A DNA stretch of 64,000 nt, from positions 930,001 through 994,000 of the forward strand of contig NZ_CP031223.1 of NCBI RefSeq assembly GCF_008973485.1. The letters are read 5' to 3'. The notes beneath the pieces were generated by a model. It worked only from the letters and a program-made list of their open reading frames with translations. It was not told the DNA's origin and did not search any database. Of the stretch, positions 9,601 through 17,429 are shown piece after piece. Made by a program: the position numbers and the translations under genes. This DNA comes from Psychrobacillus glaciei (GTDB lineage Bacteria; Bacillota; Bacilli; Bacillales_A; Planococcaceae). Position 1 is the first letter of the stretch; each line of letters starts with the position of its first letter.

Positions 9601-11250
9601 TACCCTAATAAACTGTCACTCCCTTCTGTTCGCACCGAGTGGGTATCAGCTTCAGAAGTCACTATGTGGTACCATCAGGCGAGAGTGGATGACGAATGGG
9701 AAGTGCGGCAACCATTGATGTCTTATCAGCAGGGTCAACGTTTGGATGAGAAATGGTTTGCGCCAGTTGTACGCCCTCGCTTTGGTGAAGGTTTCTGGGT
9801 GCCTGTACGTTTCGAAAATGACCTAATTTTCAATGTTCCTTCCTTGGCCGATTCAGGTGATGGAAACACAGGGTGGGATATCTCCAGTACTGGAGAGCAA
9901 AAACTGAAACTTTATCAAGGGGCTAACTTAGTTGAAACGTCAAGTGATCAGATTATAATCTTGTGGGAAGCTCCGGAGGAAAAAACTGAATTTCGCTTGG
10001 TGAATGATGTAACTCGTGATCCGAACCGATGGAACACATCAGTTAGCACGCATACAGAATGGACGATTTGGACTGAAATGCAAGAAGAATTCGAATCATT
10101 TCTTCCGATGATTTCACTTGATTATAAAGTGGATACGGACATGAAGGGGAATGCAATCGCAGGCGATACGATTAAGCTAGGATTGAGTGCGTCACAGATA
10201 GACTATGCATCTGGAAATGGAAACATTGAAGGTGCTTCACTTGAAGTTTCGTTTGACGAAGGCAAGACGTGGGAAGAGGTACAGTTGATCCGAGAAGGGG
10301 ACGGTTGGACAGCCAACATTAGCAACGCTAGTAAGAGAGGGACCTTTGTCTCTCTTCGTGCGAGCGCATGGGATGATTTAGGGAATCGCATAGATCAAAC
10401 TGTTATAAAAGCTTTTGGTGTCTCGGAATCAGAAGTTACACTTTCTACAGACAAACTGGACTATTCTCTAACAAAAGGAACGACAAGCCAAATGAAAGTT
10501 AAAGCAGTAACAACTCCAAAACAAAGTAAAATGACAGAAGAAGATGTAACAAATAAAGCTACGTATGTAGTGGAAGATGATACCGTTGCATCTGTTACGA
10601 ACGGCTTAATAACAGCTAAAGCAAAAGGCTCAACGAAAGTTACAATTTCTTACGGTGGAAATGAAGTGACGGTAAATATAACAGTGACAGAACCTGCAGT
10701 AGATCCAGGTCCTGGTGGCGGTGGAGGATATACACCACCAACATCAACGCCAACACCACCAGTTCAACCGAATTTATGCGACGAGAATGCTAAATCTGGC
10801 TGTCTTCAAGTGAACAAAGCAACACCTATGTATATTTTAGAAAATAATCGCTTGAAAAAAGTCGGAGAAGCAGTAAAAGGAAAAAGTTTACCTGTTAAAC
10901 AAACCATTTCTCCAATGCTTGGACTTGGTGGAGACATCTGGTTAGAAAGAACAGAAGCAATTTCTTACGAAACACCATCTAAAGAAATGATTGCTAAAAA
11001 CCAATTACCGGCGAACAAACGTCCAAAACAAATGTGGAAAGGCCTAGAGCTAAATCCAGGTCAAATCGGTAAAGTTACTATCATAAAAGACACAGTCATT
11101 TGGCAATCGATTGATAAAACAACGAAACTACCAAGAGTCTTGAAAAAAGGTGAACAATATAGAGTGTATCGCTATGTTCCGGGCATGTATCAAATTAGTG
11201 ATCTAGAATATATCGTACAAGATTCAAACGTAGTACTCATCAAAAAATAA
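6700..11250 (+). CDS. Secreted S8 (subtilisin-like) serine protease with Ig and SH3-like C-terminal domains
   Basis: ATG 6700 is chosen over the TTG at 6697 because AGGAG (6687-6691) is 8 bases away. A signal peptide ends near AFA at residue 28, followed by a propeptide. The S8 catalytic triad is visible: Asp247 in VLDTGID, His277 in HGHGTH and Ser450 in GTSMATPH, with the oxyanion region SGNAG near 374. Then come an Fn3-like region, a PA-like domain (about 814-900), a BIG2-like domain (about 1244-1331), a Gly/Pro/Thr linker, and the Cys-containing C-terminal domain shared with the proteins at 1 and 17430. About 1516 residues is far longer than plain subtilisins and fits large cell-wall-associated proteases. 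It probably degrades protein outside the cell, with the C-terminal domain holding it at the wall (inference). It is divergent from the NprR-like regulator, a natural candidate to control it. Confidence 0.9.
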   Translation: MGNYKFKKLIATLMATAMLTFPTLQAFANDPFSDNQKAFDVIDTKYISESSKNSSGKHVITLITGDVVTVTYIEGGKSVISVEAADYGSGGTSIMTLGKDTYVIPDEAMSYIASDFLDKNLFNITALIADGYDDENQSTLPVIVQYAPTNARFEKALPTTLAGSERTHILESIDGVAVSTDKEQTRAFWEDITENAAADSRMTGGIKKVWLDGRVEVNLAESVPQVGAPEAWESGFDGKGITVAVLDTGIDPEHPDLVNQIDEIESFVPEEDALDYHGHGTHVASTVLGTGDALEGQYKGVAPGARLIVGKVLSSSGYGQDSWVIDGMEWAAHNAKVVNMSLGDPQPSDGTDPMSQAVNNLSEETGALFVIASGNAGTEGIGSPGAADAALTVGSVDKSDMLSWFSTKGPRFMDAGLKPDLVAPGSDIIAARSQYASQGDGLYLGLSGTSMATPHVTGAAAILSQRYPDWTGDQLKSALMSTTKMLDDIKPYEGGAGRLDVATAASSTIYAKGSLDFGFFKWPHDEEALVEKTVSYTNVSDQPVTLDLTATFTDKTGNMVDEDLLQLSTDQVIIPANESAEVTVTVDPSKATEGSRYQGQLTAKVEGQIVAHTAMVMGKEEERFSLTINATNREGAPASTMVSIVGPNKNPGFLNVQGTTELRLPKGTYSVMTMMDVDTNTDHAGVALLGDPEVILDGPKIVELDARNAREFTANVPEKTEAKFRKLEYYRSFSEIDTITATYLLPETIDKMYAEPTATVSTGEFQLNTRWRLIKPVLSINVNELELDSLTLPGSQPLEGKHQLDVVFAKQGTQEDYKGLDVKDKAVIVQRSNMINGSERAAAAHAAGAKLLVIVNDRPTEFLEWVGKEDSLDSIPIAVASVSETEGIDLIKLAKEGHLKINVEGTPDTPYVYDLMDNHQNAIPEDLTYSPTANELVKINAQYYSDRSAPGAEFRWDIPSYSENGVGYPNKLSLPSVRTEWVSASEVTMWYHQARVDDEWEVRQPLMSYQQGQRLDEKWFAPVVRPRFGEGFWVPVRFENDLIFNVPSLADSGDGNTGWDISSTGEQKLKLYQGANLVETSSDQIIILWEAPEEKTEFRLVNDVTRDPNRWNTSVSTHTEWTIWTEMQEEFESFLPMISLDYKVDTDMKGNAIAGDTIKLGLSASQIDYASGNGNIEGASLEVSFDEGKTWEEVQLIREGDGWTANISNASKRGTFVSLRASAWDDLGNRIDQTVIKAFGVSESEVTLSTDKLDYSLTKGTTSQMKVKAVTTPKQSKMTEEDVTNKATYVVEDDTVASVTNGLITAKAKGSTKVTISYGGNEVTVNITVTEPAVDPGPGGGGGYTPPTSTPTPPVQPNLCDENAKSGCLQVNKATPMYILENNRLKKVGEAVKGKSLPVKQTISPMLGLGGDIWLERTEAISYETPSKEMIAKNQLPANKRPKQMWKGLELNPGQIGKVTIIKDTVIWQSIDKTTKLPRVLKKGEQYRVYRYVPGMYQISDLEYIVQDSNVVLIKK
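9411..9428. repeat. Palindrome core inside the S8 protease gene
   Basis: GGGGACGCCTGACACCCC lies at the end of the PA-like domain, encoding GTPDTP. It matches the variant found at 3330 (GGGACGCCTG plus GCAC or ACAC) and resembles the intergenic repeat core. It occupies a domain boundary. Confidence 0.4.
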
Positions 11251-11270
11251 TTACATTGTTCATGTTTAAC

Positions 11271-11313
11271 AAAACGCTCCTAGTCATATTAATTATGATT
11301 AGGAGCGTTTTTT
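11271..11313 (+). terminator. Terminator of the S8 protease gene
   Basis: The arms AACGCTCCTAGTCAT and ATGATTAGGAGCGTT flank an ATTAATT loop and end in a T-run. The same hairpin is nearly identical at 19902 and related ones lie at 12158 and 17279. Confidence 0.9.
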
Positions 11314-11338
11314 AGTGCATAATTACAAGTTTGTTACA

Positions 11339-11373
11339 GCTATATGACGGGTGCCTGGCACTCGTCATATAGC
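11339..11373. repeat. GGTGCC palindrome, 17-base arms
   Basis: An inverted repeat centred on GGTGCCTGGCACT with outer arms GCTATATGACG and CGTCATATAGC. One mismatch. The outer arms differ from those of other copies but pair with each other. Confidence 0.85.
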
Positions 11374-11580
11374 AGTAGAAAACCTAGTATTTGCTGCATG
11401 GTTACTTCTTTCTGTTTATTTTTGGAATTAGATCCACTACCCAAACAGGAAAAGATAGCTATTTCTGAACTTGAAAAATAATTCTATCGAACCATCGAAC
11501 CGAATGTTTTCTTTCGTTGACCTTTGGATGCCTAAATATAAAGGGATAGCAAACTAGCGATGATAAAAGTAGATTCTTAA

Positions 11581-11727
11581 AGTCACTATATTGGTAATGC
11601 TGGTTCAGACAATAATATAGAAGCAATTCAAGAGCTTAGTAAATATCCTGCTGAAGAAGAATACTCTGAAACTGCTACAGAGTTTGAATATCAAGCGTTA
11701 GAAGACGCGAAAAAACAAGAAGAGTAA
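11581..11727 (+). pseudogene. Short coding remnant of unknown origin
   Basis: A 48-codon open stretch between two in-frame stops reads as plausible protein (IEAIQELSKYPAEEEYSE and an acidic, Lys-rich tail) but has no start codon or ribosome site. It lies directly upstream of a frameshifted XRE gene and is probably the tail of a lost gene. I do not recognise the family. The surrounding 11374-11580 holds nothing I can support. Confidence 0.35.
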
Positions 11728-11758
11728 TGGTTAGTATAATTAGAAAAGAGGGGAGAAA

Positions 11759-12099
11759 TTGTTTGTTGGGGGAAAATTAACGGACATTCGATTACTCCAC
11801 GGTTACTCAAGAAAATGAATTAGCAAATCTATTAGAAGTTAGTGAGCAATCTATTTGGCAGTATGAAAACAATAATGATGGTCCAAAAATAGAAAAGTAA
11901 ACAATCTTAAAAGTATTTTTATCGTAAAAAAATTATTACACCGGCTGATCTTATTCAAACAACTAATTATAACGTACAACTAAATGCAAAGATTCTTGGG
12001 CTAGAAGAGAGTTTTATTACTAGTTATTTAGAGCAACTGGCTTATTTTGAGGTCAGTTATATCAGCGAGAGAAAAAGTGATGGGTATCAGTCAAGTTAG
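11759..12099 (+). pseudogene. Frameshifted XRE-family (HTH/ImmA-type) gene
   Basis: A TTG start (11759) with GAGGGGAG upstream opens a frame that breaks at 11816. Removing one T there joins RLLHGYSRK to ELANLLEVSEQSIWQYEN, a textbook XRE helix-turn-helix. A second shift near the GAAAAG run would join PKIEK to VNNLKSIF, and a third leads into TPADLIQTTNYNVQ. At least three lesions mark it as dead. The HTH form is like that found fused to ImmA/IrrE metallopeptidases in mobile-element and toxin-antitoxin loci; the rest is too damaged to confirm. Confidence 0.6.
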
Positions 12100-12157
12100 C
12101 ATATATAAGTCAAATCAAGCTTGGTATTGAAAATAGCTTATTCCCTACCATAATATT

Positions 12158-12196
12158 AAAACGCTCCAGTCATAAGCGATATGATTGGAGCGTTTT
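12158..12196. terminator. Terminator hairpin
   Basis: The arms AAAACGCTCCAGTCAT and ATGATTGGAGCGTTTT flank a 7-base loop. It belongs to the same hairpin family as those at 11271, 17279 and 19902, and serves the decayed gene on + or the response regulator on -. Confidence 0.8.
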
Positions 12197-12294
12197 ATTA
12201 TTATGACTATTTGTCACTAGAGTTCATATTAAAGTAGCATTATAATGAAAAAAACGAATAGGAATTGGATATATAATTCCAAGAGAATTCTTAT

Positions 12295-12957
12295 TTATTT
12301 TCCACTAATTACGTTAATTGCTTCATAACGATTAGAAACATTGAGTTTTCCGTAGACAGTAGTTAAATAGTTTTTGACGGTTCCTTCACTAATATATAGC
12401 TCGTTGGCAATCTCGCGAACGGATAATCGGTTTCCTAATAAGAGGAGAATATCTTGTTCCCGTTTGGTTAAAGCATAAAGTTCTATCAGAGAGAGTGGAA
12501 GTTTATGAAGGTTTCGAGCAGCGGCAGTCTTCGTATTCAACAAAAATTGAGAGAGCTTGATTGCGACTTCTGCTGGTAATATATATTTTCCGTTCAAAGT
12601 ACTACGAATGGTTTCGATTAGTTGTGAAAAGTTTGTACCTTTGAGCAAGTAACCATTCGCTCCATGCGCTAAACCATCAATAATAAAAGACTCTTCGTTA
12701 TAGGTAGTTAAAATAAGGATAAGCATCTCGGGATATCGTTCTTTTATTTTTTTTGTACATTCTATACCGTTCATTTTCGGCATACGCACATCCATAAGGA
12801 TAAGGTCAGGTAGTACTGTTTCTAATAACTTTAGGGCATCAACGCCGTTGTTCCCAATACCTACAACTTCCATGTCTGATTCTTCTTGTATGACTAGTTG
12901 CAATGCATTGCAAATCAATTCCTCGTCGTCAATGATTAATATTTTGAAAACTGTCAA
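12295..12957 (-). CDS. NarL/LuxR-family response regulator
   Basis: 220 residues. The N-terminal receiver domain has the acidic pair at 10-11 and the phospho-acceptor Asp56 (LMDVRMP). The C-terminal LuxR-type HTH carries LTKREQDILLLL and ISEGTVKNYL. It starts at TTG 12957; no ATG lies near the receiver start, and GAGAGAAGG stands about 10 bases upstream. It is divergent from a histidine kinase at 13058 and could pair with it, but that kinase is of the ordinary HisKA type, whereas NarL regulators usually pair with HisKA_3 kinases, so partnership is uncertain. Confidence 0.9.
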   Translation of the reverse strand: MTVFKILIIDDEELICNALQLVIQEESDMEVVGIGNNGVDALKLLETVLPDLILMDVRMPKMNGIECTKKIKERYPEMLILILTTYNEESFIIDGLAHGANGYLLKGTNFSQLIETIRSTLNGKYILPAEVAIKLSQFLLNTKTAAARNLHKLPLSLIELYALTKREQDILLLLGNRLSVREIANELYISEGTVKNYLTTVYGKLNVSNRYEAINVISGK

Positions 12958-13057
12958 TTATGTTTAACCTTCTCTCTTATCAAGTAGTATCTATATTAAT
13001 AGTAATATATCATAACAATTAGGGATAATGACCATTAATTAGTTCAAAGGATTGTAG

Positions 13058-15136
13058 GTGAATGATATATTTTGTTTTAGAATATTACTTTCTATATGCA
13101 GTTTTATATTTTTATTTGGGAGTATAGATGTATACGCAAAGACAGAAAGTATTCCTGAGGCTCTAAATGGAAAAATAGATTTATCCTCCATACATCATTT
13201 TGGGGACAAGATTTCACTTGAAGGACAATGGGAGCTATACAAAAATAAATTATTAACACCTGAACAAATTATGAAAACTATGGACGTATCTGAATATGTA
13301 TTTATGCCTGAAGTTTGGAGAACAGAACATAAAGAAGCCCAGTTAAATCCAAAAATGGAATATGGAACTTATCGGTTGAATCTTAAACTATCAAGCGATG
13401 AGGTGGATCAGCATCGAGCAATCTATATAAGCGATTTTGCGAGCGCCTATATGGTTTGGATAGATGGGAAGATGCTTGGTGGGAGCGGTACGGTAGGTCA
13501 GACAATTACAGAAGAAGTACCTGAGTCTAAAGTGAAATTATTTTATTTTGTACCGGAGCGTCAGGATGTAGAAATTGTCATTCAAGCTTCTAACTTTAGT
13601 TCTCGAAACGAGGGTACCTTCAAATCAGTTATGTATGGTGATGAGGACTCGCTTCTTGCGTATACGATCAAAAGCCAACTTTTGAAAGTACTGACGATGG
13701 GTGGTCTACTTGTCATTGGATTGTACCACCTCATTATCTTTATGATAAAAAAGAGAGATGGCGCGACCTTTTACATTGCTTTATTAGCACTAGATATAGG
13801 GATACGATGTTGGATTAAAAATACATATTTAGTTGATATTATTGCCCCTTCTTTAAGTTGGGAAATGGTCGTGAAATTAGATTATTTAACGGGTTACTTG
13901 GCTTATTTGTTTTTAGTGATGTTGATGAAAAACATGTTCCCAATGGAGATGAATCGGTATGCTTTATTTACATCCAATGTAATGACACTCCTTTTTTGTC
14001 TGTATATCGTCGTATCGCCGGCAGATGTTTATACACAAACATTGACCTTTCAATTTGCGATTATGTTAATGTTTTCGATCTATACGATTGGTTATGTCTG
14101 TATACTTGCTGTAAAACGCAAAAGGGAAGGTTCTTTAATTAATCTGATTGGTTATGCAATTATTGCAGTGGTATGTGTGAATGATGTGTTGCTTTATCAA
14201 AGAGTGATAGAAACAGTTGAACTTCTGTATGAAGCAATTTTTATTTTTGTTTTATTACAAGCAATTATTGTATCTTATCGGTATTCGAAGTTATTTGAAC
14301 ATAATGTTTCATTATCTTCGGATTTGCTTCAATTAAATGAAACATTAGAGCATAAAATCGCAGAGAGAACGGCTGATATTCATCGGAAAAATGAAGAATT
14401 GGCAACTATGCATCAAAGTAGAACAGAAATGCTGGCGAATATTTCCCACGATATGGGGTCTCCCCTTACTGGGATTCAAATGAACATACAATTAATGAAA
14501 GATGGAATTGTAAATCCACAACAGCACCCAGAGTTTGTTCAATCGTTATTTGATAAAGCAAATTACGTCAAGCGTTTAAATGATGATTTGTTTGAATTGT
14601 CCACATTAGAGTCTGGTCATTTCAGCTTCCAGTTTAGGCTGGTTCAACTGAAAACTTTCATGGAAGAGGTATGTCGAAAGTATCAAGTGGATCTTGCAAG
14701 TCAGCATATCCAATTTCAAGTGGATAAAATGGAAACCTTGCTGGACGGTCAAGAGGCTTGGTTGGATATTGAACCAATGCGCATTAAACAGGTGCTTGAA
14801 AACTATATCGGGAATGCGGTTAAGTTTAGTCGCGATATTAGTTCTACGATTGTTCTTGCTTGTTATATAGAGCGTAACAGCGATTCTGATGCGGTGACTC
14901 CTTATGAAGTTGTCATTGAAGTGAAGGACCGGGGACCTGGAGTAGCAGAGGAAGATTTACCTTATGTGTTTGACCGTTTTTACCGTAAAACAGAAGAAGT
15001 TGTAAGTGGTAGTGGGTTAGGACTTGCGATTGTAAAGGAAATAATCGAGCAGCATGAAGGGCATGTAAATGTAACAAGCAAAATCGGTGAAGGAAGTATT
15101 TTTTCCTTTTCATTGCCTGTTTATTTGAAAGAATAG
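13058..15136 (+). CDS. Membrane histidine kinase with 7TM-DISM sensor
   Basis: 692 residues from a GTG start with AAAGGA 6 bases upstream. A signal-type segment leads to an extracytoplasmic beta-rich domain (about 40-200, GQWELYKNK and following), then seven membrane segments (about 208-410), a coiled linker, and the kinase core. The H box reads ANISHDMGSPLTG with His464, where HDLRTPL is usual. The N, G1, F and G2 boxes (IGNAVKFS, VKDRGPGV, DRFYR, GSGLGLAIVKE) are intact, so the enzyme should be active. 7TMR-DISM sensors are thought to bind carbohydrate or other small ligands outside the membrane. It diverges from the NarL-type regulator at 12295. Confidence 0.88.
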   Translation: MNDIFCFRILLSICSFIFLFGSIDVYAKTESIPEALNGKIDLSSIHHFGDKISLEGQWELYKNKLLTPEQIMKTMDVSEYVFMPEVWRTEHKEAQLNPKMEYGTYRLNLKLSSDEVDQHRAIYISDFASAYMVWIDGKMLGGSGTVGQTITEEVPESKVKLFYFVPERQDVEIVIQASNFSSRNEGTFKSVMYGDEDSLLAYTIKSQLLKVLTMGGLLVIGLYHLIIFMIKKRDGATFYIALLALDIGIRCWIKNTYLVDIIAPSLSWEMVVKLDYLTGYLAYLFLVMLMKNMFPMEMNRYALFTSNVMTLLFCLYIVVSPADVYTQTLTFQFAIMLMFSIYTIGYVCILAVKRKREGSLINLIGYAIIAVVCVNDVLLYQRVIETVELLYEAIFIFVLLQAIIVSYRYSKLFEHNVSLSSDLLQLNETLEHKIAERTADIHRKNEELATMHQSRTEMLANISHDMGSPLTGIQMNIQLMKDGIVNPQQHPEFVQSLFDKANYVKRLNDDLFELSTLESGHFSFQFRLVQLKTFMEEVCRKYQVDLASQHIQFQVDKMETLLDGQEAWLDIEPMRIKQVLENYIGNAVKFSRDISSTIVLACYIERNSDSDAVTPYEVVIEVKDRGPGVAEEDLPYVFDRFYRKTEEVVSGSGLGLAIVKEIIEQHEGHVNVTSKIGEGSIFSFSLPVYLKE

Positions 15137-15202
15137 CTTGCAAGTAGGGCCTGTATTTCTCTAGATGAGGTATACGGGTTTTATTTTGTGAAAATATCTT
15201 CT

Positions 15203-15250
15203 GAATATGACTTTTCGTCACTAAAATGCGGTGTTTCTTTTCTATATAAT
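15203..15250 (+). promoter_or_regulatory. Promoter/leader element, copy A
   Basis: The 26 bases at 15203-15228 are identical to 17342-17367, and in both copies TATAAT follows 42 bases after the block starts (here 15245-15250). The block includes GACTTTTCGTC and CTAAAATG. It precedes an 18-codon ORF and the CheY-like gene. A SigA -10 is clear but no good -35 is present; TAAA-N14-TTCTATAT could also be a poor SigD-type match. Confidence 0.55.
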
Positions 15251-15293
15251 TATTTTAGATCTAATAGTATTTTCTAGGAGAGTTTTTTGAGAG

Positions 15294-15350
15294 ATGAGAA
15301 TGATACCTTCATATAAAAATGCAGTAAATAATTTTTTGGAAATAAAGTAA
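15294..15350 (+). CDS. Possible 18-residue peptide or leader ORF
   Basis: The ATG at 15294 follows a GAG-rich ribosome site at the same position relative to promoter copy A as the start of the secreted protein relative to copy B (44 versus 41 bases after TATAAT). It encodes MRMIPSYKNAV and then NNFLEIK. It may be a remnant left by duplication of the promoter and gene start, or a leader ahead of the CheY-like gene. No conservation can be judged here. Confidence 0.3.
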   Translation: MRMIPSYKNAVNNFLEIK

Positions 15351-15405
15351 ATGTAGAATAATGAGTAAAACCAAAGAAACCTAATTATTGCAGGAGAGAT
15401 TACAA

Positions 15406-15762
15406 ATGGCGACGATATTAGTAACGGATGACACGGCATTTATGCGCATACGATTGAAAGACCTATTAACTGAACTTGGTCATGAAGTGATAGGGGAAGC
15501 AGAAAATGGAAAAACTTCTGTCGAAAAATATGAAAAATTGCAACCAGATTTAGTGATGATGGATATAACTATGCCAGAAATGGATGGGATAGAAGCCTTA
15601 ATAGCAATAAAAAAGAATTTTCCTGACGCAAAGATCATTATGTGCTCAGCAATGGGACAAAAGCGAATGGTTTTGGAAGCAATTCAAGCAGGAGCAAAGG
15701 ACTTTCTTATAAAACCTTTTACAAAAGCCCGTATCGAGGAAGCGGTGGCTAAATTAATCTGA
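15406..15762 (+). CDS. CheY-like single-domain response regulator
   Basis: 118 residues, a receiver domain only. Asp8 and Asp9 (VTDDTAF), phospho-acceptor Asp53 (MMDITMP), Ser83 in CSAMGQ and Lys105 in IKPF match CheY. The start at ATG 15406 is preceded by AGGAGAG. No flagellar or other chemotaxis genes are nearby, so it may serve the flagellar motor or another phosphorelay; which one cannot be told from context. An AGDEF-type diguanylate cyclase follows 560 bases downstream. Confidence 0.9.
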   Translation: MATILVTDDTAFMRIRLKDLLTELGHEVIGEAENGKTSVEKYEKLQPDLVMMDITMPEMDGIEALIAIKKNFPDAKIIMCSAMGQKRMVLEAIQAGAKDFLIKPFTKARIEEAVAKLI

Positions 15763-16320
15763 CCTTTATGTTGGATATTTCAGGACTTCTTATTTTACGG
15801 TTAAAGTTCAAGAAACAAATGAAACTGGCGATCAAATTAGCATGCTATTCAAGGTGTACTAATAATCACGCAATCAAATGGTGAAAACACATTGATCTTA
15901 TTGTCCATATGTTCATAAGTTAAAGTGCGGGGAATAGATACACAATCTAAAGAAATTACAAATCAGTCGAATTTATTTACTAGCAAAATTTTTGGAAAAA
16001 CAAGTCCATCAATTTAAACTGAGATGCCCACCCAATCTGACAAGTAGAATAGAAAATCACTGTATATTTATATGTACGGTGATTTGGTTCAATGAAATAA
16101 AATATTGATATTGTTGCAAAGACTTGCTTAGTTACATGACAAACTAAGTTTTTGTTTTATAGAAATAGAATTCAAATCATGCAAAAAATGTTGAGAAAAT
16201 AATATGTTTGACTTCCATAAGCTGAATAAATGCGATTATATATATCTAATTGAATGTTGGTGATTGGTTATAAAAGATTACTAATTAAGTGAAAAGCATA
16301 AATGAAAGGAAGTATGTTTC
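15763..16320. other. Intergenic region with one hairpin and possible decayed sequence
   Basis: About 560 bases without a supportable gene. A terminator-like hairpin at 16054-16085 has AAATCACTGTA-type arms pairing with GTACGGTGATTT. Short open stretches around 15800-15970 read like coding remnant but have no start, recognisable motif or ribosome site. Confidence 0.5.
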
Positions 16321-17253
16321 GTGGAAGAGTTTAGAAAATTAGGTACTCGGAATATTCCTAAACTACTATGGGTTATAATAGTGGTATGTTATGCTTTTCC
16401 TTTTTGTTTGGAGTTTTATATATCTGATGATAGTTTAATTGAATCTCAAGTGTCATTCGTATGGTTTATCTGTTTAATACCATCTCTAATTTTTTCATAC
16501 TATAAAGGGTTCAAGGCGGGAATATTTTCGATCTTTTTTGCTACATTACTTCATGTTTTCACAAGAGTTGTTATTGAAAATGAAATGATATATACTAATT
16601 TCGAATTTTCTATTCAAGTGGAAGTAATGATTGCAAATATTCTTGTAGCTCTCCCCGTTTGTTTTTTTGTGAATCATTTACAAATAGAAAATGCTAAGCT
16701 AGAAATTGCTTATAAAGATTTAGTTCGTAAAAAAAACGAAATAAAACGATTGGCTTATATTGATCCATTAACACAATTGCCGAATAGACGTTTTTTTAAC
16801 GAAAATCTGCTTAAAAACTTAAATAGTGTATCGAAAAGCGACGAAACTTTAAGTATTCTCTTTATCGATTTAGACAGTTTTAAAGAAATTAATGATACGT
16901 TCGGACACGATGTTGGAGACCTTTTACTTCAACAAGTGGCGTTCATTTTAACAAGCTGTGTTCCTGAAAATGATTGCGTAGTAAGATTAGCGGGTGATGA
17001 GTTTATCATCATGCTTCCTCTATTAAATAAAGAAAGTGCAATAGAAATTGCTAGCACAATATTACATAAATTAAAGGAACCATTTGATATAAAGGATAAT
17101 CAAGTATTTGTTACACCTAGCATCGGAATTGCAGCCTATCCAGAACATGGACAAGACTCTGAAACATTGATAAAGCATGCGGATAAAGCCATGTATCAAG
17201 CTAAAAAAGCTGGAAAAAACAATTATGCTGTATATGAAACAGTTTCTCCGTGA
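16321..17253 (+). CDS. Membrane-bound diguanylate cyclase (AGDEF variant)
   Basis: 310 residues from a GTG start. Four or five membrane segments (about 14-125), a short coiled linker, then a GGDEF domain (about 140-308). The signature reads RLAGDEF at 222-228, with Ala replacing the first Gly; FIDLDSFKEIND carries the metal-binding Asp. AGDEF is tolerated by some active cyclases. The RxxD inhibitory site is absent (PEND occupies that position), so product feedback of the usual type is not expected. It probably makes c-di-GMP in response to a membrane signal. A terminator follows at 17279. Confidence 0.88.
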   Translation: MEEFRKLGTRNIPKLLWVIIVVCYAFPFCLEFYISDDSLIESQVSFVWFICLIPSLIFSYYKGFKAGIFSIFFATLLHVFTRVVIENEMIYTNFEFSIQVEVMIANILVALPVCFFVNHLQIENAKLEIAYKDLVRKKNEIKRLAYIDPLTQLPNRRFFNENLLKNLNSVSKSDETLSILFIDLDSFKEINDTFGHDVGDLLLQQVAFILTSCVPENDCVVRLAGDEFIIMLPLLNKESAIEIASTILHKLKEPFDIKDNQVFVTPSIGIAAYPEHGQDSETLIKHADKAMYQAKKAGKNNYAVYETVSP

Positions 17254-17278
17254 TGGGAAATTACAAATAAAACAAGCT

Positions 17279-17315
17279 GCTCCTAGTCATGTTCATCATG
17301 ATTGGGAGCGGTTTT
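17279..17315 (+). terminator. Terminator of the diguanylate cyclase gene
   Basis: GCTCCTAGTCATG pairs with CATGATTGGGAGC (two wobbles), followed by GGTTTTTT. It belongs to the hairpin family also seen at 11271, 12158 and 19902. Confidence 0.85.
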
Positions 17316-17341
17316 TTGTTTCAATGTTTGAACTTTCGACA

Positions 17342-17389
17342 GAATATGACTTTTCGTCACTAAAATGTGAAGGAACATTTCTATATAAT
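17342..17389 (+). promoter_or_regulatory. Promoter/leader element, copy B
   Basis: Identical for 26 bases (17342-17367) to copy A at 15203, with TATAAT at 17384-17389 at the same distance. It drives the Ig-repeat secreted protein at 17430. The shared block upstream of TATAAT may be an activator site linking this gene with the CheY-like gene. Confidence 0.6.
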
Positions 17390-17429
17390 CATTTAAGGAC
17401 GAATAATAATTTTTTGAGGAGAGAGACGA

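Noticed and set aside
16208-16242. TTGACT and TATATA as a promoter for the diguanylate cyclase
   Set aside because: The spacer is 23 bases, too long for SigA.
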